From a virus: DNA of 22,831 nt. Below, in pieces: positions 1-6,983 of this stretch; position 1 is the stretch's first letter, and each line of letters starts with the position of its first letter. The notes below the pieces were generated by a model. It was not told the origin of the DNA, searched no databases, and worked only from the letters and a program-made list of their open reading frames with translations. The translations under genes were made by a program, and so were the position numbers. The stretch is from IMG/VR virus record IMGVR_UViG_3300032020_000051, positions 1 through 22,831 of that record, one strand, 5' to 3'.

Positions 1-213
1 ATATTTATTGAGGGTGTTCCGGATTACATTGATTTTTATATTCAGACTCTCTGTAATCACAATATTATGGCAAATTCTACCTTTTCCCGATGGGGTGCGT
101 ATTTTAATGAGAATCCTGATAAGATAGTTTGCGCTCCTGCTGTCTGGTTCGGTGGCACTATTGCAAATGAGATAACAGATGTATTTTTAAATGACTGGAA
201 CTTTATATCATGA
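1..213 (+). CDS. Alpha-1,2-fucosyltransferase-like protein (GT11), C-terminal part only
   Basis: Frame 1 is open from the first base to a TGA at 211-213, giving the last 70 residues of a protein that starts outside the window. Residues 20-36 carry a run with HNIMANSTFSRWGAYF and then NPDKIV.AP..WF, which matches the conserved C-terminal block of glycosyltransferase family 11 (NSTFSWWGAWL ... W). That family transfers L-fucose from GDP-fucose in alpha-1,2 linkage to a sugar acceptor. The stop overlaps the next start codon (ATGA), so the gene is translationally coupled to the GT10-like gene behind it. The N-terminal GDP-fucose-binding part cannot be seen. The acceptor is unknown: virion glycan, host surface polysaccharide or protein are all possible. 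The family call is fairly safe; the exact linkage is inference. Confidence 0.72.
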   Translation: MFIEGVPDYIDFYIQTLCNHNIMANSTFSRWGAYFNENPDKIVCAPAVWFGGTIANEITDVFLNDWNFIS

Positions 214-1040
214 AAGTTAAATTTCATTACAACTATCCGATTAACTTAGATATTGACTGTAATAAAGAGGTTAATGTTTATATAGATCAATTCACACTGG
301 AAGACATCCCGCCGGATTCATTAAGGATTGTCATCTTACAAGAGCCGTGGCGGTCGCCTATGGTCCCGCTGGTGCAGAAGTACGAAGGTTATTATAATTA
401 CGTCCTGACCTATCAGGAAGAAGTTTTATTGACTAATCCAAAAGCTCGGTTATTTCATTTTCCGAATACATGGGTTAAAGGTTATGAGCCGAAAAAAGAG
501 TTCAGTGTTTCAACAGTTGTCGGAGGAAAAAACATACCTATATTGGAGGGTCACGAATTAAGGCATGAACTATGGAGAAACAAGGATATGATAACTATTC
601 CAAAGAAGTTCTATCTTAGTGGGAACGCAAAGCATTTTCATACGTTTGTTCCGTGGAGTGAGGCGGATTATACCGGACAACTTGTTTTAGGTGCTTCAAA
701 AACTCCTTTATTCGATTCAATGTTTCATATTGCGATTGAAAATACTTCAATAGCTAATTTCTTCACTGAGAAACTTGTTGATTGTTTTCAAACCCGGACG
801 GTCCCGATTTATTATGGATGTAGGAATATTGGTGACTATTTCAATATTGAGGGTGGTATGTTTCGGGTGAATAGTGTTAATGAGATTATTGAGATATGTA
901 ACCAATTGACCCCTGATATTTATGAAAGGATGTTACCGGTTTTAAATAATAATTTTGAACGGTCAAATAAATGGTGCGATCAGATAGAGCAATTAAAAAA
1001 TGGCTTAACTTTGCTACTGAAAAATGAGGGATATGTTTAA
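210..1040 (+). CDS. Fucosyltransferase-like glycosyltransferase, family 10 (GT10)
   Basis: This 276-residue protein shows the diagnostic block of alpha-1,3/1,4-fucosyltransferases in its C-terminal half: FHIAIENTSIANFFTEKLVD, then a VPIYYG segment and a D-Y-F motif at about residues 170-210. Known GT10 enzymes have an equivalent IAxEN ... TEK ... PIYWG pattern that binds GDP-fucose. A GH-x-LR element at about 114-118 also fits the family. There is no signal peptide or membrane anchor, so it should act in the cytoplasm of the infected cell. It overlaps the GT11-like gene by 4 bases and is followed by small head-module ORFs, so it would be expressed with virion genes. That placement, plus the recurrent ASG tripeptide in the structural proteins, makes virion proteins a candidate acceptor. 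Modification of host capsule or lipopolysaccharide is the main alternative. Confidence 0.78.
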   Translation: MKVKFHYNYPINLDIDCNKEVNVYIDQFTLEDIPPDSLRIVILQEPWRSPMVPLVQKYEGYYNYVLTYQEEVLLTNPKARLFHFPNTWVKGYEPKKEFSVSTVVGGKNIPILEGHELRHELWRNKDMITIPKKFYLSGNAKHFHTFVPWSEADYTGQLVLGASKTPLFDSMFHIAIENTSIANFFTEKLVDCFQTRTVPIYYGCRNIGDYFNIEGGMFRVNSVNEIIEICNQLTPDIYERMLPVLNNNFERSNKWCDQIEQLKNGLTLLLKNEGYV

Positions 1041-1194
1041 TATTTTACCTATAAATGATTTAAAAGAACATTCAGAAGATTCGACCTGTGAATGTAAACC
1101 AAAAGTTATTTATGCAAATGGCGAAATGATTATTGTTCATAATTCATTTGATGAGCGGGAATTTATTGAAGAACTTTTAAAAACTGAAATGTAA
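1033..1194 (+). CDS. Small conserved-type head-module protein, 53 aa
   Basis: A 53-residue ORF starting at ATG 1033, inside the end of the GT10-like gene, and ending at TAA 1192-1194. It begins MFNILPINDLKEH, has a Cys-x-Cys pair (residues 19-21), then a segment KVIYANGEMIIVHNSFDERE and an acidic tail. The pattern 'LPxNDLxEH ... C.C ... VVHNSxDxRE' is one I associate with small proteins encoded near portal and MuF genes of tailed phages. Their function is not known. The overlap with the gene before it and the TAATG junction after it indicate translational coupling. No signal peptide or membrane segment is seen. Confidence 0.7.
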   Translation: MFNILPINDLKEHSEDSTCECKPKVIYANGEMIIVHNSFDEREFIEELLKTEM

Positions 1195-1256
1195 TGCCAG
1201 ATAAAATCAAAGATAATGGCAAAATTTTGATACTTAAAGCGGAGGGATATATATGA
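1194..1256 (+). CDS. Very short coupled ORF, 20 aa (tentative)
   Basis: ATG 1194 overlaps the stop of the 53-residue gene (TAATG), and its TGA at 1254-1256 overlaps the ATG of the next ORF (ATGA). The product MPDKIKDNGKILILKAEGYI has no recognisable domain. The only support is the tight coupling at both ends, which closes an otherwise untranslated 58-base gap. It may be a coupling peptide that passes ribosomes to the next gene, or simply not a gene. Confidence 0.33.
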   Translation: MPDKIKDNGKILILKAEGYI

Positions 1257-1423
1257 AAGATCATGTAATAAAATTTCTAAGGTGGGTAAACAAAAACGCC
1301 ACTCCACGAACAACTTCACGTAATAATATTTACAGGGCTTACTGGAAGCTTAATGATACGGGAGTTTTATATACTGATGAGGAACTATATGATTATTGGA
1401 TTGAAATAACTAAACATGCCTGA
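1253..1423 (+). CDS. Hypothetical small protein, 56 aa
   Basis: The ORF runs from ATG 1253 to TGA 1421-1423 and overlaps the start of the MuF-like gene by 8 bases. The product is basic in its first half (several Lys and Arg) and rich in aromatic and acidic residues in the second (YRAYWKLNDTG, then YTDEELYDYWIEI). I recognise no family. The overlaps on both sides and the lack of any other gene here make it likely real. A role in head assembly is suggested by position only. Confidence 0.62.
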   Translation: MKDHVIKFLRWVNKNATPRTTSRNNIYRAYWKLNDTGVLYTDEELYDYWIEITKHA

Positions 1424-2459
1424 TACAAGCCTTGAATATCGCAATAAGTTTTTAAAACGTCAGTTGCAATATGACCGTAAATTCCGGGAAATATTCAATA
1501 AAGTTGCTGATGACTTTGCAAAATTAAGCAATGATCCGAATATTCGATTTTCAAAAGCTTTTAAATATAACAGCGCAATAAATAAAAAGATTGACATTAT
1601 AATCGAGGCTTTTCATAAAGACGTTTTGGATTTGACTGAATTAGAAATTGAAAAGAGCTGGGGACTAAGTAATTCTAAAAATGATCAGATAGTCAAAGAT
1701 TACCTTTCTACTATTGGCAAAATTAAGGCAGCGCAAAAGGCCGCATATTTTATGCCTAATATCCCGGCACTCAAAGCATTTATTTCCGGCAAGCACGGCA
1801 CGGAGACACTTTCCGATTCAATTTGGCAGATAGCAAAACAGGCAAGGAATGAGTTAAAAATCCACCTCGGAATTGGCATTTCTCAAGGTGATTCAGCTCA
1901 GGTAATTTCAAGGCGTATTCGTCAATACCTCCGGGATCCAAATGCACTCTTCCGCCGTGTACGTGACAATAATGGAAGATTAATTGCAAGCAAAGCAATG
2001 ATTGAAAACGCACCAGGCCAAGGAGTTTATAACAGTGCTTTCAAAAATGCTATGCGGGTGACACGTACAAATGCGAACCAGTCGTTCCAATTAGCTGACT
2101 CGATCCGTTGGAGACAATTAGACATGGTTATAGGTATCGATATTAGATTGAGTGCGCAACATCCTGAGTATTCATTCCCCGAGATATGTGAAGAACTTGC
2201 AGGAATTTACCCGAAAACATATATATTCATAGGCAATCATCCGCAATGTTTATGTATAGCAGTTCCGATATTAATGCCAAAATCTGATTTTAATGCATAT
2301 TTAAAAGGAAATGAACCGCTAAAAGCAAAACAAATAACGGAATATCCGCCAAATTTTAAAGAGTTCTGGAAAGAGAATTTTGATAAGTATTCAAATTATA
2401 AGCAAATGCCGTTTATCATGGAAGAAAATTTGGAGGCAATAAAAAATATCCTGAAATAG
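1416..2459 (+). CDS. MuF-like phage head morphogenesis protein (minor capsid)
   Basis: A 347-residue protein with a helical N-terminal half and a C-terminal MuF-like region at about residues 205-290. In order this shows RVTRTNANQSFQLADSIRW, then WRQLDMVIGIDIRLSAQH, then an H-P-Q-C-x-C element followed by VPIL. These fit the R..TE/N..A....R...W..L....G...RLS..H...C pattern of head morphogenesis proteins encoded just after the portal gene. MuF-type proteins sit in or near the portal vertex and are minor components needed for head assembly, with roles in DNA packaging or ejection. No toxin domain is visible in the C-terminus. Position before the scaffold and capsid genes is normal, although a minus-strand cassette separates them here. 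Confidence 0.75.
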   Translation: MPDTSLEYRNKFLKRQLQYDRKFREIFNKVADDFAKLSNDPNIRFSKAFKYNSAINKKIDIIIEAFHKDVLDLTELEIEKSWGLSNSKNDQIVKDYLSTIGKIKAAQKAAYFMPNIPALKAFISGKHGTETLSDSIWQIAKQARNELKIHLGIGISQGDSAQVISRRIRQYLRDPNALFRRVRDNNGRLIASKAMIENAPGQGVYNSAFKNAMRVTRTNANQSFQLADSIRWRQLDMVIGIDIRLSAQHPEYSFPEICEELAGIYPKTYIFIGNHPQCLCIAVPILMPKSDFNAYLKGNEPLKAKQITEYPPNFKEFWKENFDKYSNYKQMPFIMEENLEAIKNILK

Positions 2460-2510
2460 GTTGATTATTCAGAATATTGATTAAATGAACGGCCAAAGCA
2501 TTGAAATATT

Positions 2511-2534
2511 TAAAAAATAAGTTTATTTTTTTTC
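2511..2534. terminator. AT-only palindrome between convergent genes
   Basis: Between the MuF-like gene and the methyltransferase, which converge, there is a run of six A then TA, a short AGTT loop, and the matching TA plus T-run. It forms a weak hairpin flanked by A and T tracts on the two strands. This layout suits a bidirectional terminator, but with no G-C pairs the stem is weak and the match could be chance in an AT-rich spacer. Confidence 0.33.
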
Positions 2535-3419
2535 TTTATTATATTCCTTTATTCTTTTTACAGCATCCAATACAAAATCTTTATTTATATCACATCCTAT
2601 AAATTTCCTATTGTACTGCAAACATAAATCTAATATAGTGCCTGATCCTAAAAATGGTTCAAAAACAATGTCATTTTCGTCAGTTGTTGCCAATAACAGC
2701 CTTTTGACAACCCTACTTGGAAATGTTGCAGTATGATTTTCTTTTGGTTCTGTGGGTATTACCCATACCTGATTATCTAATCGCATTTTACCACTTCTTC
2801 CTTTCACCATGATTGCTTCTGGATTGAATTTATATTTACCTTCTTTTGTAAAATGGAAAATATATTCAGCACTCTGCCTAACTCTGTCTTTTATATTTTC
2901 TGGCATTGGATTTGGTTTTTCCCATATAATTTGTTCTCGCCAGATATAACTCATATCCACTAATTTTAATGCTATTCTATAAGGTATTCCACTTAATGAT
3001 TTGTTTTTTATTGTATTATGTCTTGCGGTAACGCTACTTATATTTCCCTGTTTCTCACTATCAGTTCCTACTCTTTTGTATGATGGATTTTTATTATTTT
3101 CCCAATGATTATGATGTGAACGTGATACACCACTTCCCATGTAACTATCTTGTATTACAAAAAATAATGAACCCTCTTTTTTCATTAAACTTAATAATGA
3201 CGCATAAAGATTAACATTTTTATCAACATATTCTTCCAATGTTTCGCTACCAAACTCTTTTTTATCTCCTGTAAAATTTCTTTTCCCCCAATACGTAGGA
3301 CTTGTTATAACAGATTGTATGAAATTTATTGGTAAATACTTTAAACACTCAAAAGCATCACCATAAAATAATGTTATATTTTCGTCAGAATATACTTTTT
3401 TTATTTTATTCATTTTCAT
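2523..3419 (-). CDS. Orphan site-specific DNA methyltransferase (beta-type N4-cytosine/N6-adenine)
   Basis: A 298-residue protein when started at ATG 3419; a TTG three bases upstream is in frame but less likely. The catalytic motif comes first (residues 39-45, TSPTYWG) and the S-adenosylmethionine-binding motif comes late (about 253-261, FEPFLGSGT, followed by GCDIN). This is the beta order of exocyclic amino methyltransferases. The usual SPPYW has Thr in place of the second Pro. A target-recognition stretch lies between (about 90-200), and WVIPTEPKENHTATFP precedes motif I as in this family. No restriction nuclease is recognised nearby, so it probably protects phage DNA from host restriction or alters regulation. 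It is on the opposite strand to the virion genes, like a moron. Its start overlaps the end of the small frame-disrupted gene upstream. Confidence 0.88.
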   Translation of the reverse strand: MKMNKIKKVYSDENITLFYGDAFECLKYLPINFIQSVITSPTYWGKRNFTGDKKEFGSETLEEYVDKNVNLYASLLSLMKKEGSLFFVIQDSYMGSGVSRSHHNHWENNKNPSYKRVGTDSEKQGNISSVTARHNTIKNKSLSGIPYRIALKLVDMSYIWREQIIWEKPNPMPENIKDRVRQSAEYIFHFTKEGKYKFNPEAIMVKGRSGKMRLDNQVWVIPTEPKENHTATFPSRVVKRLLLATTDENDIVFEPFLGSGTILDLCLQYNRKFIGCDINKDFVLDAVKRIKEYNKEKK

Positions 3420-3659
3420 CAAATAACCCTGGTTGATATGATTGCCCCATTAATCTTTTATAGTTATTTTCAAATGTTCTTTTGCCGGATGAGGTTTTTA
3501 ATACTCCAACAACTTGCCAAATTTGTGATTTTATAGCTGGCAAACCAACATCTTCGCTTGTTGCTGAATGGTGTCTATATTTTCTATAACCCTTATTGTT
3601 TCAAAATCGCTTATTTTGAACTGACCTTTACCCCATAATTTTAGTATTTTTTTACTCAT
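3406..3659 (-). pseudogene. Small gene upstream of the methyltransferase, read in two frames (frameshift or pseudogene)
   Basis: On the minus strand, ATG 3659 opens MSKKILKLWGKGQFKISDFE and continues to a stop after 42 residues. A -1 shift gives a second coding-like stretch of about 64 residues with GYRKYRHHSATSEDVGLPA, then IKSQIWQVVGVLKTSSGKR, ending GLFDENE at TAA 3408-3406. The second frame has no ATG of its own and ends 14 bases inside the methyltransferase, the usual overlap of an operon. The simplest reading is one gene of about 85 residues broken by an indel between roughly 3600 and 3550. I see no classic slippery heptamer there, so programmed frameshifting is less likely, and sequencing error is possible. 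I do not recognise the family. Confidence 0.5.
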
Positions 3660-3866
3660 AATAAATTGATTTATTGTTGATTAAGCGACTGAGCTATCTA
3701 TCATAAATTTACTGCCTTTATCTATGACATTACCGATTATATTTGTACCAGGTAACATACAAATGAAATTAGAATATGACTAAATTTGGTGTAAAGTTGT
3801 ATATCATTACCTAAAGAATTACATAATCACCACATTTAAGCTCTGGATTTATTCAGGGTTTTTTTA
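3660..3866. other. Non-coding spacer inside the minus-strand cassette
   Basis: About 200 AT-rich bases separate the HTH gene from the frame-disrupted gene. Only ORFs of about 20 codons occur and none looks real. The minus strand before ATG 3659 has no convincing TTG ... TAnnTTTG pair. The one structured element is the hairpin with a T-run at its right end, listed separately. Confidence 0.5.
3838..3866 (+). terminator. Hairpin with T-run, plus-strand orientation
   Basis: AAGCTCTG (3838-3845) can pair with CAGGGTTT (3854-3861) around an 8-base loop, with two G-T pairs, and is followed by more T. On the plus strand this resembles a rho-independent terminator. It would stop transcripts that read from the MuF-like gene antisense through the methyltransferase before they enter the HTH gene antisense. 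On the minus strand the stem has mismatches and no T-run, so it should not serve the HTH gene. Confidence 0.4.
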
Positions 3867-4115
3867 TTATCTGAAACTGTAATATTTCCTATTTAGTGAT
3901 TTTAAATCCGGTTTTGGCGGATTTAATTTTGTTGCAATTATTTCTGACGGAGTTTCGTCCGCAATTTCGATAACCCAGTCACCGCCGGGCAATTTCCGTG
4001 CGTGGTGATGCGAGGGAAGCATCCCTTCGTCACAACGTCTAATTACAGTTTTTACAGATACTTTTTTCCCTTTAAAGAGAAATTTTTCTGAATACTCTTG
4101 AGGTGTAATTATCAT
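3867..4115 (-). CDS. Small helix-turn-helix DNA-binding protein (excisionase/MerR-like)
   Basis: An 82-residue protein with YSEKFLFKGKKVSVKTVIRR, then CDEGMLPSHHHARKLPGGDW and VIEI. The order 'V S x x T V x R x x x x G x L P ... G G x W x I' is that of small winged-helix proteins of the excisionase/MerR type, in which a recognition helix is followed by a beta-hairpin wing. The C-terminal 25 residues are probably unstructured (Pro-rich). It is divergent from the scaffold gene and its promoter overlaps the structural promoter back to back, so it could regulate both. Excision and autoregulation are both possible. No integrase is visible in the window. Confidence 0.65.
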   Translation of the reverse strand: MIITPQEYSEKFLFKGKKVSVKTVIRRCDEGMLPSHHHARKLPGGDWVIEIADETPSEIIATKLNPPKPDLKSLNRKYYSFR

Positions 4116-4134
4116 AATACTGTCTATTGAAAGA

Positions 4135-4164
4135 CAAAGTTACAACTTCCAAATGAATTGACAA
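4135..4164 (-). promoter_or_regulatory. Bacteroidetes-type promoter for the HTH gene
   Basis: On the minus strand, TTG (4164-4162) is followed after 19 bases by TAACTTTG (4142-4135). This fits the Bacteroidetes -33 TTG / -7 TAnnTTTG pattern with normal spacing. The -7 box ends about 20 bases before ATG 4115. Confidence 0.6.
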
Positions 4165-4184
4165 TATACTTTAGATTAATTTTG
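4158..4184 (+). promoter_or_regulatory. Bacteroidetes-type promoter for the scaffold/capsid operon
   Basis: TTG (4158-4160), a 16-base spacer and TAATTTTG (4177-4184) match the -33/-7 pattern, though the spacer is slightly short. The -7 box ends 17 bases before the scaffold ATG at 4202, leaving a short AT-rich leader without a Shine-Dalgarno site. Its TTG and that of the divergent promoter form the palindrome TTGACAA. Confidence 0.58.
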
Positions 4185-4201
4185 TCAAAAATATATTTTT
4201 T

Positions 4202-4912
4202 ATGAAAGAGAAAATTTTGGCGTTCCTGAAAACCAAATTAATTGGGGTTCCGGACAGTTATTTAAATGGGGTTGCAGACACATTTAGCAAAACCATAAAA
4301 GAAGAAAAAGATATTGAGGCCACCTTTACGGATGGAATCATTGAGACACTTAAATATTCTGCTTCTCAACTTCAAATTGAAGGGGACAAGAGAATTAATC
4401 AGGCTAAATTAGACCTGAAGACATGGCAAAAGGAACACGGACTTGATGAAAATGGCATACCAATTAAAAAACCTGTTGGCAGGCCGCCGAAGAAGGACGT
4501 TGATTCTGATGATTCGGATGAACCAGATGAGAAAATAACTGCATGGGCAAAGAAAATACTCGCTGATTATACCGAATTAAAACAAAAAATTGATGCGCAA
4601 ATTCAGGAAAAGACTTTAGCTGCATTATCCGAAAAGGTAAGTAAACATGTAAAGTTAAAGGATGTTGATCCTGATTGGCTTGTAGGACGTAATCTGATAC
4701 CAAAATCAGAGGACGAAATTGAACAACTTGCTACCAATGTTTCTGAACAATGGAACACTTATAAACAAAAAAAGGCTGAGCAAGGGGTCATTATTTCAGT
4801 ACCGCCAACGGGAGGCGGACAGCAAAGTGAGAAGTCAACGATTGATGCTTACCTTGATGAGAAGTTACCGTTACCGAAAGAGCCGCAAGGCAAAATATTA
4901 ATTAAAAAATAA
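4202..4912 (+). CDS. Probable capsid scaffolding protein with an AT-hook-like motif
   Basis: A 236-residue, highly charged, mostly helical protein directly before the decoration and major capsid genes, the usual place for a scaffold. The N-terminal 75 residues are helical. A linker at about 84-107 holds KKPVGRPPKKDV followed by an acid-rich run (DSDDSDEPDE). A coiled-coil-like region follows (about 110-155), and the C-terminus is short and basic after a Pro/Gly/Gln-rich linker, which suits scaffold contacts with capsid protein. GRPPKK with flanking basic residues resembles an AT-hook core (GRP), which binds the minor groove of AT-rich DNA. A maturation protease fold is not evident. The call rests on composition and position. 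Confidence 0.6.
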   Translation: MKEKILAFLKTKLIGVPDSYLNGVADTFSKTIKEEKDIEATFTDGIIETLKYSASQLQIEGDKRINQAKLDLKTWQKEHGLDENGIPIKKPVGRPPKKDVDSDDSDEPDEKITAWAKKILADYTELKQKIDAQIQEKTLAALSEKVSKHVKLKDVDPDWLVGRNLIPKSEDEIEQLATNVSEQWNTYKQKKAEQGVIISVPPTGGGQQSEKSTIDAYLDEKLPLPKEPQGKILIKK

Positions 4913-4918
4913 TTTATT

Positions 4919-5512
4919 ATGCAAACTTCTAAATCAACAGATACCGAAAGGAATTTAGCCGTTGAGCTTATCCTTGAGGATGTTCCTGGTGGGGGGACGA
5001 TTGCGATAAGTGATCTACCTACTGCACAGACCGAGCTAAAGGCTGGGACGCTGGTAGCAGAGGATTCCGACGGGAAATGGCACGTCTCAAAAACTGCTTT
5101 GGTAGCAGGTGCATTACCGGCATCAGGAATTACAACTATAAGGGTTTATAATAACCACACATTCAAAGCAGGTGATCTACTTGGCACAGCAAGCGGAATT
5201 GGTGCATCAGGCGTTAGGATTACAACAATCGCTGCTTCAGGTGCAGGATATGACGTATTCACAATTAGTGCTTCAATGTCAGCAGTTATTCCTGTAAGTG
5301 GAATCTTAATTGAAAGTGCTACATCCGGATTTCCAAATGCTACTGCATGGCGTTATTCCCCGACTGCCGTCACTACTAATACCATTGATACAAATGCATC
5401 GGGTAATCTGGGATGCGGATTAGTAGTACGTGGCCGTGTACGTGAAGGCGAAATGCCTTATCCGATTAATGCAACTGTCAAAGCGTTGCTTCCTTTAATT
5501 CGTTTCGTTTAA
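4919..5512 (+). CDS. Probable head decoration protein, rich in ASG tripeptides
   Basis: A 197-residue, Thr/Ala/Ser/Gly-rich beta-type protein immediately before the major capsid gene. The segment KAGTLVAEDSDGKWHVSKTA and the ending VREGEMPYPINATVKALLPL resemble capsid decoration or head-stabilising proteins of Bacteroidetes phages. It would be displayed on the capsid exterior in high copy. The middle section contains five ASG tripeptides (codons beginning at 5120, 5189, 5204, 5234 and 5396) plus related VSG and TSG, the highest density in the window. Serine codons there are TCA, AGC, TCA, TCA and TCG. If ASG is a modification site, this would be the most modified surface protein. No signal peptide. 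Confidence 0.6.
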   Translation: MQTSKSTDTERNLAVELILEDVPGGGTIAISDLPTAQTELKAGTLVAEDSDGKWHVSKTALVAGALPASGITTIRVYNNHTFKAGDLLGTASGIGASGVRITTIAASGAGYDVFTISASMSAVIPVSGILIESATSGFPNATAWRYSPTAVTTNTIDTNASGNLGCGLVVRGRVREGEMPYPINATVKALLPLIRFV

Positions 5513-5531
5513 CCTTTAAAAAATAAAAGAA

Positions 5532-6617
5532 ATGGAAAGATCAATTTTAAAAGAGTTAACGAAAATAAATGTTGAGGCATACGTTAACCGTCAGCGTGAA
5601 CTGTTTTTGCAGAAACTTTACTGGCAGCAGTTCTTCCCACTAAAATATACCACTCAGTTAACATGGGAATCCCTTGCCGGGTCTGGTGGTAATCCTGTTA
5701 TGGCAGATGTTATTGAATATAACTCATCTGCTCCTCTCAAGTCCCGCAGGGTCATTACCAAAACAACCGGGGATATTCCAAAGATCGCCCTCAAAAGGCA
5801 GATGGATGAAAAGGATATGAATGACTATAACATCCTGAAAGCATTATCAACAGGTGATGCAAACAGAAGTGCACTTCTTGACCTCGTGTTCAATGATATT
5901 GATTTCTGTTATACAGGAGTCATGGCACGTACCGAGTATCTTGCAATGCAGGCTCTTAGCTATGGGTCAATATCACTCACAACTTCCAATAACAATGGAA
6001 TTGTAACCGAGGTTGCTTGTGATTTTGGCATCCCTACCGGGAATAAGACAGCAGCCGCACAGCTCTGGTCGGTTGCTTCGGGTACTCCGATGACTGACAT
6101 CAGAAACCTTACAGATAATGCAAGGGCTTCCGGCTTCCCGCTTGAGTATATGTGTATGGATAGAACAGCATTTACAAGACTGCAGGCATCTACACAGGTG
6201 CAGGAAGAATGGGCTGTGCTCCGTAATACGACTACAAAAGCAACTCCGACTTTCGCAGATTTGAATAATCTATTTGAATCCAGACTTCTTCCGAAGATCA
6301 TACTTGTCGATTCAAACGTGAGGTTTGAAAATGAATTGCATGCATTAAGCAACGTTGCAGCATGGAAAAATGGCTATGTGACCTTTATTCCGGATATAAA
6401 AGTCGGGAACATACTTCACGGTCCGATCGCCGAGGAAACCAGCGAATCAATTAGCAAGAAAGCCATTCAGGTCAAGCGTGATCATATACTTATCTCGAAA
6501 TGGGCAGAATTGGAGCCCTTCGGCGAGTTTACCAAAGGTCAGGCAAATGCTTTTCCGAGGTTTACCGATGTGGATGGTATCTTCATCATGAAGGTTGACG
6601 CAGTTTCGTGGTCTTAA
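5532..6617 (+). CDS. Major capsid protein (lambda gpE-like family)
   Basis: A 361-residue protein in the right position and of the usual size for a major capsid protein. The N-terminal part has VNRQRELFLQKLYWQQFFPL. The middle has SSAPLKSRRVITKTTGDIPK followed by IALKRQMDEKDMNDY, the 'I P K ... R . M . E . D' signature I associate with the major capsid protein E family (HK97 fold). The C-terminal part includes a domain with KIILVDSNVRFENE and a GPIAEET loop. It contains two ASG tripeptides (near 6075 and 6126). A hairpin terminator follows immediately. Confidence 0.78.
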   Translation: MERSILKELTKINVEAYVNRQRELFLQKLYWQQFFPLKYTTQLTWESLAGSGGNPVMADVIEYNSSAPLKSRRVITKTTGDIPKIALKRQMDEKDMNDYNILKALSTGDANRSALLDLVFNDIDFCYTGVMARTEYLAMQALSYGSISLTTSNNNGIVTEVACDFGIPTGNKTAAAQLWSVASGTPMTDIRNLTDNARASGFPLEYMCMDRTAFTRLQASTQVQEEWAVLRNTTTKATPTFADLNNLFESRLLPKIILVDSNVRFENELHALSNVAAWKNGYVTFIPDIKVGNILHGPIAEETSESISKKAIQVKRDHILISKWAELEPFGEFTKGQANAFPRFTDVDGIFIMKVDAVSWS

Positions 6618-6626
6618 TCATATTTT

Positions 6627-6659
6627 AACAGGGGAGTGGGATATTCCTGTTCCCTTTTT
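6627..6659 (+). terminator. Rho-independent terminator after the major capsid gene
   Basis: AACAGG (6627-6632) pairs perfectly with CCTGTT (6646-6651) across a 13-base loop, followed by CCC and five T. It lies 10 bases after the capsid stop and before the next start. Partial termination here would favour capsid mRNA over the connector genes. Confidence 0.6.
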
Positions 6660-6671
6660 AATAAAATTAAG

Positions 6672-6983
6672 ATGACAAATTTGGAGGCAATAAAGGCAAA
6701 GTTGAATTATCCACTTTCGGAAAATGCTTTTATTCTGGCATTACAAGATAGGGGACTTACTTCAGCCGGTATCTATTCAAGTTGTGAAGCCTTTGATCTG
6801 GCTTATGCTGATGCGATCACTACATTGGTAACAGCTCCGAATGTCACTGAAGGGGGTTATCAGATCAGTTTAACTGACAAGACATCTCTTTTAAATTTGG
6901 CAGCCGGGATTTATATAAAATACGATAAAGTGAATCCGATTAGTTCTTTGAAAAAAACGGCAACTTTTGTACAGCGATTCTAA
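6672..6983 (+). CDS. Probable head-tail connector (adaptor) protein
   Basis: ATG 6672 gives 103 residues. An upstream in-frame GTG at 6636 is rejected because it lies inside the terminator hairpin. The protein begins MTNLEAIKAKLNYPLSENAF and is mainly helical, ending LKKTATFVQRF. Size, helical content and position directly after the major capsid gene match the adaptor proteins that bind the portal. The stop overlaps the next start (TAATG). Sequence recognition is weak, so the call is mostly positional. Confidence 0.52.
   Translation: MTNLEAIKAKLNYPLSENAFILALQDRGLTSAGIYSSCEAFDLAYADAITTLVTAPNVTEGGYQISLTDKTSLLNLAAGIYIKYDKVNPISSLKKTATFVQRF

Noticed and set aside
2485-2520. Eleven-codon ORF after the MuF-like gene
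   Set aside because: Too short, no coupling and no recognisable content.
5960-6352. Minus-strand ORF inside the major capsid gene
   Set aside because: It lies fully within a well-supported coding region on the other strand and has no recognisable features.
6636-6671. Upstream GTG start for the connector gene
   Set aside because: It falls within the terminator stem-loop after the capsid gene; ATG 6672 is a better start.
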